Numbered from the stretch's first letter, positions 8,493 through 16,656 are shown. The stretch: DNA of 64,000 bases from Alphaproteobacteria bacterium UBA1301 (GCA_002307725.1 DBUB01000018.1:186001-250000), one strand, 5' to 3'. A program made the numbers and translations. The notes: generated by a model from the letters alone, not told the origin.

Positions 8493-8962
8493 TACTTACT
8501 CCCAATACCAAAACCCGCACCTAAGATGGGGATGGGCTATGCAATATTCAACTGTTTTCTGCATATACAAATCGCCGTTACCGAAATGCTGCCATTCCGC
8601 GGCTTTTCGAGCACCGGATTTTCCCAGGTTTTCTGCATAGCCCTTTGGTCACCTCAGCGTGCAAGTGAGTCAACATGTCACACTTGTACGTCTAACATAC
8701 GATCAATGGCGCCCTGTTCGCCTTCCCGCACCTACGCAGGTGCATGCGGTGGCGCTCTTACAGCCCCTTCCGTGCGAACTGACCAACCCTCGCACCTGCA
8801 TTCGTCACGCATCGCGCGCCCCCATATGGGCGCTGGGATGCAAAAAGACCGGGGTGGGGTGGCGGTGGGGGTCCGACTGCGCCTCGCCACTCCAAAAGCG
8901 GGGCAGTCAAAAATGACGAGGCGCACAGACAAAACCCGCGTTAACCAATGGAGGGCCGCAGC
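8493..8962. other. 470-nt intergenic region between recombinase and TerS-like gene
   Basis: No gene seen. It contains the recombinase 5' region with repeats at 8534-8643. A GC-rich stretch further right has no clear structure. Transcription diverges here, leftward to the recombinase and rightward to the packaging genes, so promoters must lie inside. Confidence 0.5.
8534..8643. repeat. Inverted and direct repeats upstream of the serine recombinase, candidate res site
   Basis: GGGCTATGCA at 8534-8543 is inverted perfectly as TGCATAGCCC at 8634-8643. The 12-mer GTTTTCTGCATA is repeated directly at 8554-8565 and 8628-8639. Total span is about 110 bp, directly before the recombinase gene. Resolvases act at roughly 120-bp res sites made of three inverted-repeat subsites next to their own gene. 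Role inferred from position and size. Confidence 0.5.
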
Positions 8963-9742
8963 ATGACTGTCATCGGTCATCCTCTCGTGCCCGCGGTTGC
9001 CATCCCCGATGAAGGGCTTGGCCCGTGCATGTTGGCGCTATCGCCGCCGATGCGCGCCTTTGTTCACTTCAAGGCCCATCTCGGTTTCTCGAATGCTAAG
9101 GCAGCGCGCGCCGCCGGGTACTCGCGCGACAAACCGGACAACGCGAAAGTCTCTGGCTACGCACTAGCGCACCGTGGCGACGTTATCGTGGCGATCATCG
9201 AAGAGACACGCCGCGTAATGTCCTCAGAGGGTCCGCGTTCCGTCAGGACGTTGGTAGAAATCCGCGACGACAAGAAGGCTGAGAATAGGGACCGGCTCAA
9301 GGCTGCTGTCGAGTTACTCAACCGCGGTGGCCTTAACGCCGTGAGCGAGCACCACGTCACCGTTGAGCACCTGACGGACACACAGAAGGACCAGCGCATA
9401 TTGGCCCTATGCCGTGAGCTTGGCATTGCCGATACGGAGGCCCGTAAGATGCTTCTGGCGCCGGAAATCATCGACGCGGAGTATTCCGAGGTTCCGCCCG
9501 GCGGGCCGGCAACGCCCGACGATGCCGAGCGCGACGCCGAACGCGACCGCCAAAACGACCGGCGTCGCCAGCTACGGGCTGCCTCCCCAGAGGAACGTGG
9601 GCGCCTGAAGGCGGAAGCCAACGCCCGGCGCATCGCCGGACAGAGGGCCAAGTACGCCGCCGCGCAAGAAGCCAAAGAGAGAGACAACCTCTCCGATTTA
9701 ATGGGGCCGTCGCCAATTGCAGATAGCGGAGAACTTACATGA
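8963..9742 (+). CDS. Terminase small subunit-like protein
   Basis: 259 residues from ATG 8963, chosen because GGAGGG lies 8-9 nt before it; an in-frame ATG at 8948 overlaps that ribosome binding site. The N-terminal part (PPMRAFVHFKAHLGFSNAKAARAAGYS) follows the HTH pattern of phage terminase small subunits, which bind the packaging start site. The middle is helical and the C-terminal 90 residues are highly charged. Two genes downstream is the large terminase subunit, which supports the call. The last codons overlap the next gene (ATGA). Confidence 0.75.
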   Translation: MTVIGHPLVPAVAIPDEGLGPCMLALSPPMRAFVHFKAHLGFSNAKAARAAGYSRDKPDNAKVSGYALAHRGDVIVAIIEETRRVMSSEGPRSVRTLVEIRDDKKAENRDRLKAAVELLNRGGLNAVSEHHVTVEHLTDTQKDQRILALCRELGIADTEARKMLLAPEIIDAEYSEVPPGGPATPDDAERDAERDRQNDRRRQLRAASPEERGRLKAEANARRIAGQRAKYAAAQEAKERDNLSDLMGPSPIADSGELT

Positions 9743-10278
9743 CTGACGTTCAGACCATATCTGATGGCTTCGTCACGAAGCTATTAGACGGCTTCCAGTC
9801 GGTTCGCGCCGAACACGCCGAAAGACTAGCGGCCTTCGCCTGCAACCGTGACCCGGACGGCAACGCGGAAGAGGACGCCGCGTTCCGGCAACGCTACCTC
9901 CGGGAGTTCCTGCGCTTTACGGCGCACGAGATAGAAGTGGTCCTCTATGAGTTAATGGCAAAATCACGTTCCGCCGAAGAGCGCTCCCAAGCGGCACGGG
10001 TCTACCTGTACAGCGTTGAGCAAGGTTTCTGGAAACCGCAGCCCAATACGATCCGGCTCGCCCGGAACCTGTTCCCCAGCGCGTCAGCATCACAATCCCC
10101 GGACGTGACATGCGCCGTGCAAGCCCTCGTTCGCGCAAATTCGCAACCGATCCTGAACGCCCTAATGCAGAAGGTCCACGCCGCGGACGCGACGGAGCGC
10201 GACCGCTTGCTCGCAATCGAGAAGGTGTTGCTCGGTGCGGAAGCTGGTTTGTGGCCTGTGCCGGAAGAGTGGAAATAG
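9739..10278 (+). CDS. Hypothetical protein between TerS-like and TerL genes
   Basis: 179 residues, not recognised. It starts in the stop of the TerS-like gene (ATGA) and ends 3 nt before the TerL gene, so it belongs to the packaging operon. The sequence is helical and acidic in its first half (RAEHAERLAAF, FTAHEIEVVLYELM), without signal peptide or membrane segment. Its place suggests a packaging accessory role, which is inference only. Confidence 0.75.
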   Translation: MTDVQTISDGFVTKLLDGFQSVRAEHAERLAAFACNRDPDGNAEEDAAFRQRYLREFLRFTAHEIEVVLYELMAKSRSAEERSQAARVYLYSVEQGFWKPQPNTIRLARNLFPSASASQSPDVTCAVQALVRANSQPILNALMQKVHAADATERDRLLAIEKVLLGAEAGLWPVPEEWK

Positions 10279-10281
10279 CCA

Positions 10282-11727
10282 ATGGCACGCAAAGACGAAC
10301 TTATCCGGCTGTTAGAAGCGCAAACGCAAGCCAAGCGGTTCAATCGCATGCGCTCTTTTGTGCCGTATGCGAAGCAAAGGGAGTTCTTTGCCCTTGGTGC
10401 CACGCATCACGAGCGGCTTCTGTTCGCCGGAAACCAGCAAGGCAAGACGTTGGCGGGCGCATTCGAAATGGCCTGTCACCTGACGGGCGAGTATCCCGAA
10501 TGGTGGACGGGTCGCCGGTTCAACAGACCCGTTCGGGCATGGTGCATAGGCGAGTCGTCGCAACAGGTCCGTGATGGCGCGATGGCAAAGCTCTGCGGTG
10601 GGCGCGGCGACGAATTGCTCGGAACAGGAATGTTACCGCAGGCCAGCTTTATTGGGACGCCCTCTGTTGGCCACGGTGTCAGCGATTTCTTCGATACGGC
10701 CCGCATTCGCCACAAGAGCGGCGGCGTGTCCGTTGTCCAGTGGAAGACTTACGAGCAAGGGCGTGAAAAGCTTCAGGGCGTCACCTGTGATGTTGTTTGG
10801 CTAGACGAAGAGCCCGACATGGGCATCTACCAGGAATGCCTTGCACGCGTCGTCGCCACGGGCGGCATCGTCTATATGACGTTCACCCCGTTGCACGGCA
10901 TATCGGATGTTGTCCGGCGCTTCCTGTACGAAAACTCGCCTGACCGCGCGACCGTGACGATGACCATTGACGACGCTCTGCACATTCCGGCCGAAGAGCG
11001 GCAGCGCATCATTGATAGCTACCTGCCCCATGAGCGCGACGCCCGCGCCCGCGGCGTTCCGCTGTTGGGCTCCGGGCGGGTGTTCAACGCCCCCGAAACG
11101 GAAATCACTGCTCAACCTTTTGCAATTCCCGCGCACTACGCGCTGTTGTGGGGGATTGATCCGGGTGTCGGGCATCCCTTCGCCGCGGCTCTGTTGGCGT
11201 GGGATAAAGATAGCGACGCGGTGTACGTCGTGCTTGGCATCCGTATGGCGGACGCGCTGCCGCTTCAGCACGCCGCCGCGATGAAGGCCGTGCTCAACGG
11301 GTGGGGCCGCAAAATCCCAGTTGCTTGGCCGCAGGACGCCACACAGCGCCGTGAGTTCGAAGGCAGGCTTGAGCCTTTGGCGAAAGTCTACAAAGCGCAC
11401 GGCCTCAACATGGCGTCGCATCACGCGACATTCGCGGACGGGTCGAACAGTACCGAGCTAGGCATTCTCCAGATGCAAGAGCGGTTCGCGTCCGCTCGCC
11501 TGAAGGTGTTCGCCAGTTGCACCGAGTGGTTTGAGGAATACCGCCAATACTACCGCAAGGACGGCCAGATTGTGAAAATCCGCGACGACCTCATGTCCGC
11601 CACGCGCGTCGGCGTGATGGCACTGCGGCACGCGCGCCCCGTCCTGTTCGATCCGCACCGACCCGGCTATCGGGTGGGCGACAGTGCGCAAGTTGCGCGG
11701 GACGTTGAAATCGACCCTTGGGATTGA
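10282..11727 (+). CDS. Terminase large subunit (element)
   Basis: 481 residues. ATPase domain: Walker A in LLFAGNQQGKTLAG (Lys55) and Walker B in VVWLDEEPD (Asp175, Glu176). Nuclease domain: LLWGIDPGVGHPFAAALLAW (about 285-305), an RNase H-like first strand with Asp, and later QDATQRREFEG. This is the motor and nuclease that cuts and packages DNA into a procapsid. It is unrelated in detail to the GTA terminase at 45126-46412. No portal gene follows, so the motor has no obvious docking partner in the element; it would need one from a helper phage. Confidence 0.92.
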   Translation: MARKDELIRLLEAQTQAKRFNRMRSFVPYAKQREFFALGATHHERLLFAGNQQGKTLAGAFEMACHLTGEYPEWWTGRRFNRPVRAWCIGESSQQVRDGAMAKLCGGRGDELLGTGMLPQASFIGTPSVGHGVSDFFDTARIRHKSGGVSVVQWKTYEQGREKLQGVTCDVVWLDEEPDMGIYQECLARVVATGGIVYMTFTPLHGISDVVRRFLYENSPDRATVTMTIDDALHIPAEERQRIIDSYLPHERDARARGVPLLGSGRVFNAPETEITAQPFAIPAHYALLWGIDPGVGHPFAAALLAWDKDSDAVYVVLGIRMADALPLQHAAAMKAVLNGWGRKIPVAWPQDATQRREFEGRLEPLAKVYKAHGLNMASHHATFADGSNSTELGILQMQERFASARLKVFASCTEWFEEYRQYYRKDGQIVKIRDDLMSATRVGVMALRHARPVLFDPHRPGYRVGDSAQVARDVEIDPWD

Positions 11728-11803
11728 CTAAGCGGCGCCGCGGCTTTGGGCCAATCGCGGTGACGGCAACAACCCGGCCCTGAGACTATGTGGAGTGACG
11801 ACA

Positions 11804-12529
11804 ATGAGTGAAGACACCTTTGGCAGCGATCCTTTGGCGACCATCCCGGCCGATGCGCCGGAAACCTCTGTGCGCGAATACGCCGCCGCGCTTGTGCGCA
11901 ACGGCCTGTCCGTTGACGACGCGAACAAGCACTTGGCCGCCCGCAATGCCGCGCCCCTCGTGCACGATAGTCTCGAAATGGCGGAGGCCGCGAAAGAGCG
12001 CCTGTTAGGCGACCCCTCATTCGTGGACCGCTATCTCAAGGGCGACCCCGGCGCAGTTGCGGAGGTGACGGCGCTGGACCTTCGCATCACGAAGGGCGGC
12101 GGCAAGCTGACGGACGTGGACCCAAAAGCAGCCGACTATGACCTGCACTCTATCGACTACCGGCTCCCCGGCAATGCGCCGACCGCCTCTGTGGAAGGGT
12201 TCCGTTCTGAATTTGCGGCGCTGTCCGCGGAACTGAAGTTGCCGCCGGCTCATGCGCAATCACTTGTCCACGCGCACCTCGACGCCGTAGAGAAGACCGG
12301 GCACATGAGCGACATTGAGCTGGAGGCGTGGGCGCGCGAACAGACCGGCATCCTCGAAAGCGCGCTGGGTTCGGACGCAGACGCCCAAATCAAAGTGGCG
12401 GAAACGACGCTACGCAAAGTCAGCCGACGCGAGATGAACCTGCATAAGATCGTGGCATCTAACGGCGCGGCCGTCGCACTTCAGTTGATCCAACAGGCCC
12501 AACATCTTCAGGCGACCGGAAGGGAGTGA
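11804..12529 (+). CDS. Hypothetical protein downstream of TerL
   Basis: 241 residues from ATG 11804; TGGAG about 8 nt before it favours this over the GTG at 11795. It is acidic and largely helical, with SVREYAAALVRNGLSVDDAN near the start. No membrane segment or known motif. In tailed phages the portal gene normally follows TerL, but nothing here resembles a portal (no long helical stem, length far too short). It may be a scaffold-like or packaging accessory protein. Role unknown. Confidence 0.75.
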   Translation: MSEDTFGSDPLATIPADAPETSVREYAAALVRNGLSVDDANKHLAARNAAPLVHDSLEMAEAAKERLLGDPSFVDRYLKGDPGAVAEVTALDLRITKGGGKLTDVDPKAADYDLHSIDYRLPGNAPTASVEGFRSEFAALSAELKLPPAHAQSLVHAHLDAVEKTGHMSDIELEAWAREQTGILESALGSDADAQIKVAETTLRKVSRREMNLHKIVASNGAAVALQLIQQAQHLQATGRE

Positions 12530-12591
12530 CGGCAGGAGTCTGAAAACCGACGCGACGTGGATGGGACGCGCATTTAGGTGTTTGGCGAACG

Positions 12592-13131
12592 CTAATCCTC
12601 AGTACTCGTTGACGGCACTGCGTCCACGCTTTCGGGTCGCACAGAAGGTGCCAGCGGCTTGAACACTTCTTCATCCACGAAGCGCTGGAACTCTGGCATC
12701 ACCGTTGGACGTTGGGTATCGTCAAACCTTTTCGACCGAACGTACTTTTCGTGTTCTCGCATTATTATTACCATCGTCTGCCTCCACTCGCCCCGTCGCC
12801 CGACTGTTTCGAACATTGTTTCAAACGAATTTCCCATAGCAGCGAAAAACCATTCGTATTGGTAGAACTTCATTCTGTCGCCTTTGAATGTCTCGGCTTC
12901 TAGGTCCAAAGCCTCTTCGAGCACGCTGGCCATCGTATATTCAGGATATTGCACGCAGAGTTCCACAAATCTTTGATAATGACCGCGCGCCAGCATTTCT
13001 AGCTGCTGGCGTCGCGCCTGCGCAGTCTGCCATCGAATTGCACGGGCCTGCCAATAGGCGAACACAAGCGCGAGAACTCCAGTAATGCCTAAAACGACAG
13101 TACCAAGGTTTGCCCAATCCGTGAGCGGCAT
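12592..13131 (-). CDS. Hypothetical membrane-anchored protein
   Basis: 179 residues from the ATG at 13131 (MPLTDWANLG); the upstream frame runs through another gene region and is rejected. One N-terminal membrane helix (VVLGITGVLALVFAYWQA, about 10-28) is followed by a basic linker (ARAIRWQTAQARRQQ) and a helical cytoplasmic domain with YQYEWFFAAMGNSFETMFE. The C-terminal 25 residues are disordered. An N-terminal anchor with a helical cytoplasmic part occurs in many accessory proteins of mobile elements; the function is not evident. First of a group of accessory genes at the right side of the element. Confidence 0.7.
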   Translation of the reverse strand: MPLTDWANLGTVVLGITGVLALVFAYWQARAIRWQTAQARRQQLEMLARGHYQRFVELCVQYPEYTMASVLEEALDLEAETFKGDRMKFYQYEWFFAAMGNSFETMFETVGRRGEWRQTMVIIMREHEKYVRSKRFDDTQRPTVMPEFQRFVDEEVFKPLAPSVRPESVDAVPSTSTED

Positions 13132-13198
13132 GATGCGACTCCATGAAACGACACAGTCGGCCGCAGAACGCGCGGTGCTTCCTCCACTGGTGCGGCCG

Positions 13199-13426
13199 CT
13201 AATCGTCGTCTTCAGACCTGTAGAAAATCCTGTCACCTTGTCGGGTGACAGCACGAATATGGATGTGGTGCGGGTTGTACTGAAGGGCGCCATTCTTTGC
13301 TTCGCTGATCGCCTGCAAATCACTTGTTGCGATGATATGCAAAGGAATCGTTCGATAGCCGTCCACATGGGCGCTGTCAGGCACAAAACAATCCACCATG
13401 TAGTGCGTGTGAGGCTTCTTAGGCAT
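13199..13426 (-). CDS. Small hypothetical protein
   Basis: 75 residues (MPKKPHTHYMVDCFVPDS...). No recognised motif, signal peptide or membrane segment; two His-rich stretches (KKPHTHY, NPHHIHI) and an acidic end (SEDDD). Same direction as and between the membrane-anchored protein gene and the secreted-protein gene, with short gaps, so probably one accessory operon of the element. Confidence 0.6.
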   Translation of the reverse strand: MPKKPHTHYMVDCFVPDSAHVDGYRTIPLHIIATSDLQAISEAKNGALQYNPHHIHIRAVTRQGDRIFYRSEDDD

Positions 13427-13436
13427 TGGCCGCCTC

Positions 13437-13919
13437 CTAGTGCTTCTTTGCTGGCTTCACCTTTGTCGCGCGCTTCACTGCCGCCAAAATTTCTTCGGCG
13501 TTCATTTTATCTGCGTAGGCGAGTGATTGTATTCTCGCGGCTTCCTGGGCATCAATTTCGTAGCCGTATCCCTTCACGCCGGTTGTCCTATCGACGTACA
13601 TGACAGAAGAGAAGTTGGCGACGCCCAACTTGTTGAACTGCTTTCCGCTCGCGCCGACAATCCACACCATCGTGGCCGCTCTCTGTTCATCCGTCGTAGC
13701 GTATTCCGTGACGCAAATAACGCCACAGCGCTTTCCATCGCCTGCGGGGAGCATCAGGCATTCAATCGGCGCGTTCTCGACAAGAACGCTAAGCATCTTG
13801 TTCATCTCGCGCTCTGCCGCTTTGTACTTCGGCGCTGTGCATGTGGGCGCAGCCCCAGCGCTCCCGATGCAAACCAACAGAACGAACGAGAACGTCCCTT
13901 TGGCAGAACTTAGTCGCAT
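13437..13919 (-). CDS. Hypothetical secreted protein
   Basis: 160 residues from the ATG at 13919, chosen because it gives a clean signal peptide (MRLSSAKGTFSFVLLVCIGS, cleavage near AGA-AP) and a G-rich ribosome binding site precedes it. The mature part has four Cys residues (PTCTAP, IECLML, RCGVICV) that could form disulfides in the periplasm, and a Lys-rich C-terminus. Not recognised. A secreted cargo protein in a satellite-sized element is unusual and may change the host envelope. Confidence 0.65.
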   Translation of the reverse strand: MRLSSAKGTFSFVLLVCIGSAGAAPTCTAPKYKAAEREMNKMLSVLVENAPIECLMLPAGDGKRCGVICVTEYATTDEQRAATMVWIVGASGKQFNKLGVANFSSVMYVDRTTGVKGYGYEIDAQEAARIQSLAYADKMNAEEILAAVKRATKVKPAKKH

Positions 13920-14061
13920 TCTGATCCCCACCCCCCTGAGTCTGTCAGTTGCCATGGTATGGCATTTACGTTCTACCGCCAATTGTGCAGCTTTGCCGAC
14001 CGTTGGCAGCCTAGTTCGGGACTTACTCGCGATCAGGCCAAAGAAAAGCTATACTCAGCAT

Positions 14062-14511
14062 ATGAATGTGAGTCCGCCCCAGCATCAGCCTGGGGCGCGT
14101 CGTGGACAGAGGAACACCTTGGATATTGCAGCCGGTCTCGCACTTCTTGCGCAGGCGACAGGGATCGTGAAGGACCTTCGCGCGATCGACAAGAGCTTCG
14201 ACGTGGCCCTGCTGAAGTCGCAGATGGCTGAACTTTACGGCACGCTCGCAGACGTAAAGATCGCTCTGTCAGACGCTCGCGAGACGATCCATGAAAAGGA
14301 ACGGAAGATCAAAGAGCTTGGGGACAAGGTTGCCGCGCTCACTTCTGGCGAAGCATGTCCAATATGCAACGAAGGTCGGATGAAGATCACCGCATCCGGG
14401 CCACACCCCACGTTCGGCCGTGTGGGCGTGCTCGAACGTACTTTGAAGTGCGACAAGTGCGGCCATACCGAGAAGCATCTCTACGACCCGAGCGGCCTTA
14501 CCAAAAGGTGA
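14062..14511 (+). CDS. Hypothetical coiled-coil protein with zinc ribbon
   Basis: 149 residues from the ATG at 14062 (MNVSPPQHQPG); the frame upstream is a shadow of the secreted-protein gene on the other strand. Residues about 20-90 are helical with coiled-coil character (LSDARETIHEKERKIKELG). The C-terminus carries ACPIC and, about 30 residues later, KCDKCGHTEKH, a two-CxxC zinc ribbon. Such proteins are common cargo in prophages and islands; the function is unknown. Confidence 0.7.
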   Translation: MNVSPPQHQPGARRGQRNTLDIAAGLALLAQATGIVKDLRAIDKSFDVALLKSQMAELYGTLADVKIALSDARETIHEKERKIKELGDKVAALTSGEACPICNEGRMKITASGPHPTFGRVGVLERTLKCDKCGHTEKHLYDPSGLTKR

Positions 14512-14620
14512 GCCGCGTGCGCGGGGCTCGGGAAGCCCTTCGCACTGCCTAGGTCATAGCAACACGCCTCGCAGGCGACGCCAAGTGCAGGCAGTCGATA
14601 TTATTTCCGCACTGGCGACG

Positions 14621-15280
14621 TTAAGCGTCGTAAATACTAAATTCGATGATTTTGCATGCTTCCCTGCCGGATATCGTGCGTTTCCTGAGAAGCGCTGCGG
14701 CGAGCCCTTCAACGGCTCTCCAGATGGACGGTATGCCAATAAGATCGCTGGTGTAGCGGATGATTTCGGTTTCGGCCGTGTCCGCGGCGGAAGCGTGCTG
14801 CGAGAGACGGTCTAGATCATTCGGTATTGCCTCTGACGGCGGTGTATTGTTCGGAATGTCCGCCAAGAATGCCTCTAATGGTCTGGCATCTTGGCCCGTC
14901 CTTCGCAGAAAACGGTGTTCAGCTATCGGCCCTCCCGCCACGCTACAGGCCAAGGAGTAGGCTCTCTCTTTATTTGCACATAAAGCGATATTATTGAGCG
15001 CTACGCGTCCCCATTCGCCGAAGTACTTTCTCGGCACAGAAATTCGAATTTCCCCAATAACGGCATCTGGAATTGACAACCCATAAAATTTGGCCCGGTG
15101 CCAGAGAACGACTGCATGTCCGGCTTCATGGTAAGCGGTAATGGTCAACTGGTTTTTTGCCCACTCTTCGCGCGCGCGCGTCGCCGCAGGCGTACTTTTC
15201 TCAGTGCGCACCGCCAACGGCTTACGGCTTGTTTCACTTCGCCGATGAGCCGTTGCATAAGGCCCTCGCTTCTGTCTCAT
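14621..15280 (-). CDS. Orphan HEAGH zinc-peptidase-like protein (FtsH/M41-like)
   Basis: 219 residues from ATG 15280; an in-frame GTG at 15301 would add seven residues. ITAYHEAGHAVVLWH (His51, Glu52, His55) is the zinc-binding motif of M41 (FtsH) peptidases, and the helical C-terminal part (GIPSIWRAVEGLAAALL) fits their peptidase domain. FtsH's AAA ATPase and membrane segments are absent, so this is a stand-alone peptidase domain. It may cleave a host or phage regulator, in the way prophage anti-repressors such as ImmA use HExxH; that is inference. It lies close to the XRE repressor gene, same strand. Confidence 0.75.
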   Translation of the reverse strand: MRQKRGPYATAHRRSETSRKPLAVRTEKSTPAATRAREEWAKNQLTITAYHEAGHAVVLWHRAKFYGLSIPDAVIGEIRISVPRKYFGEWGRVALNNIALCANKERAYSLACSVAGGPIAEHRFLRRTGQDARPLEAFLADIPNNTPPSEAIPNDLDRLSQHASAADTAETEIIRYTSDLIGIPSIWRAVEGLAAALLRKRTISGREACKIIEFSIYDA

Positions 15281-15434
15281 CCAATGGCCTAGCCTAATCA
15301 CCTATCCAGCACTGGAGGCAAGGGATTTAGGCGGGATGGTTAGCCGGTAGTCAGCCCACAATCCAGGGCACCGTCATGCCGGAGGACAATTTGCGCTCAA
15401 ATTTGACGCCGCACAAATCAAGGAAACTCACCAT

Positions 15435-15668
15435 TCACGTCTTCACGCGCCGACGTTTTGGAGGCCGCTTGAGAAATTCGGACGCGTCAATCGCAAACAC
15501 ATCGGCCAATCTGCCAATTATCTCCAGCCCGGCGTAGGTCGCGCCGGTCTCTAGCTTGGATATGTAGGTCCGATTGATGCCGGCTAAGTCCGCAAGTTCC
15601 TCCTGCGAAACACCTTTCTGGTGCCGCAGCCGCCGAAGATTCGTACCAAAAACGTCCCGGAGGTCCAT
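15435..15668 (-). CDS. XRE-family transcriptional repressor
   Basis: 77 residues. Cro/CI-type helix-turn-helix: LRRLRHQKGVSQEELADLAG, then INRTYISKLETG. It is a single-domain protein with no cleavable C-terminal domain, and ends in a basic tail (RPPKRRRVKT). It is transcribed away from the gene at 15769, with about 100 nt between the two starts where operators would lie. It is the likely maintenance repressor of the element; the nearby HEAGH peptidase could be its antagonist. Confidence 0.88.
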   Translation of the reverse strand: MDLRDVFGTNLRRLRHQKGVSQEELADLAGINRTYISKLETGATYAGLEIIGRLADVFAIDASEFLKRPPKRRRVKT

Positions 15669-15768
15669 GCCGGAAGGGAGGGGTGTTGTCGCTTAATCGG
15701 CAACCGCTTTAAAGCAACAAAACGTGATATAAAGCAAAGCGTTGGATCGACTTCCGTGAGCGGTGAAA

Positions 15769-16335
15769 ATGGTAAAGATCAAGAAGAAGCTGAACGAGAG
15801 CGAGGCCGTTAGGCTGGTCACTCAGCAGATGATTGCGGGAGCAATGCGGGCATGGCCACGGGTATTCCAGAACATTCAGCTTGCCACTGACGGCAAGATT
15901 GGAGCGTATATCCGCAACGAAGAGCAGGCCGTCTTTGATCTCATGCTGGCTTGTTCGGCTGTAGATTTGCAGGTGGTGAGAAGTCTCTTTCCGAGGGAGC
16001 AGGCAGCCCGACTTGAGACGAAGGTGTATGCCGCGGGCCATTCAGAGAAGTATGGCGATTACGCACAACGAGAAGTCAGGCGCTACAGCGAGGAATTTCA
16101 AAAGGAGATTGGGCGGGTCGAGAACGGCGGTGATCCCTTGGGAGTGATAGCCGGGTTGCTTCTGTATCGCTGGCTGGGCGATGGTCTGGCTAAGTTTGTC
16201 GTTCCGGGCCTGAACGAAGAAACCATCTCACCGATTTTGGTAGACGCTGTCGTTGGTGTGGTGTGTTCGCCCTATTCTGGCGTGGGCACATGGAAAGAGG
16301 TGGCCGAGAATTTCGACCTCATCGAGGATAAGTAG
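15769..16335 (+). CDS. Hypothetical protein divergent from XRE repressor
   Basis: 188 residues from ATG 15769; GTG 15763 is an alternative start. Not recognised. N-terminal region basic (MVKIKKKLNESEAV), then helical; a hydrophobic stretch (LGVIAGLLLYRWLGDGLAKF) may be a buried helix more than a membrane segment. As the gene opposite the repressor at the element end, it sits where early or immunity-controlled genes are found. No function can be given. Confidence 0.65.
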   Translation: MVKIKKKLNESEAVRLVTQQMIAGAMRAWPRVFQNIQLATDGKIGAYIRNEEQAVFDLMLACSAVDLQVVRSLFPREQAARLETKVYAAGHSEKYGDYAQREVRRYSEEFQKEIGRVENGGDPLGVIAGLLLYRWLGDGLAKFVVPGLNEETISPILVDAVVGVVCSPYSGVGTWKEVAENFDLIEDK

Positions 16336-16496
16336 CTGGCGGCTTCGCACGGTGGAGGATCGCTGCGGATCAGAATTGGGGACGTGTGCGCCCAATACTG
16401 CCTGGCTATTGAGGGGACCGGTGCCGGTTGCATGCTCCAAACACGCTCTTCCCGCATTGCAGGCACTCACGTTGCCAGGATTCAACGCCTGCCGAC

Positions 16497-16518
16497 TGGT
16501 ACCCCTGTGGTACCCCAG
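16497..16518 (+). repeat. GGTACCCC direct repeats, integrase arm-type sites (right)
   Basis: Two adjacent 11-bp copies (TGGTACCCCTG at 16497, TGGTACCCCAG at 16508) in the same sequence and phase as the left arm repeats at 2334-2395, about 58 bp inside attR. Presence at both ends supports integrase binding. Confidence 0.7.
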
Positions 16519-16528
16519 ACCGGACAGC

Positions 16529-16550
16529 AAAAAGGGCGCTCATCGCGCCC
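16529..16550 (-). terminator. Rho-independent terminator of tRNA-Gly (element-borne)
   Basis: Read leftward: GGGCGC, 5-nt loop, GCGCCC, then TTTTT, about 32 nt after the tRNA 3' end. The element carries its own terminator for the reconstituted tRNA, similar in layout to the chromosomal one at 2117-2138. Confidence 0.75.
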
Positions 16551-16575
16551 CCGCATAAGTATTTGATTTCTTTGT

Positions 16576-16626
16576 TCCATTTGGAGCGGGCGAGGCGAAT
16601 CGAACGCCCGACCCTAACCTTGGCAA
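16576..16626 (-). repeat. attR: 51-bp repeat within intact tRNA-Gly
   Basis: Identical to 2164-2214. It forms the 3' part of the functional tRNA-Gly; crossover must lie within these 51 bp. Confidence 0.9.
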
Positions 16627-16656
16627 GGTTATGCTCTACCCCTGAGCTACGCCCGC
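16582..16656 (-). tRNA. tRNA-Gly(GCC)
   Basis: 75 nt including encoded CCA. Acceptor stem GCGGGCG pairs with CGCCCGC; D-arm TAGCTCAGGGGTAGAGC; anticodon arm AACCTTGCCAAGGTT with anticodon GCC; T-arm GGGCGTTCGAATCGCC. All stems are intact, so the gene stays functional after integration of the element at its 3' part. Confidence 0.95.

Larger units (their letters stand above)
2164..16626. mobile_element. Integrated element in tRNA-Gly(GCC): satellite-like or stripped prophage
   Basis: A 14.4-kb unit bounded by 51-bp perfect direct repeats (2164-2214 and 16576-16626), with a tyrosine integrase next to the left end, integrase arm-type repeats inside both ends and the intact tRNA-Gly reconstituted at the right. 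Cargo in order: integrase, unknown, two HTH proteins, Prim-Pol/helicase, candidate origin, coiled-coil protein, serine recombinase, TerS-like, unknown, TerL, unknown, membrane and secreted small proteins, Zn-ribbon protein, HEAGH peptidase, XRE repressor, unknown. There is no portal, protease, capsid or tail gene. This fits a phage satellite that brings its own terminase, or a prophage that lost its structural block. Confidence 0.88.

Noticed and set aside
10282..11727. Element terminase being a duplicate of the GTA terminase
   Set aside because: Walker A (GNQQGKT against GGRGSGKT) and nuclease segments differ strongly; the two terminases belong to different lineages.
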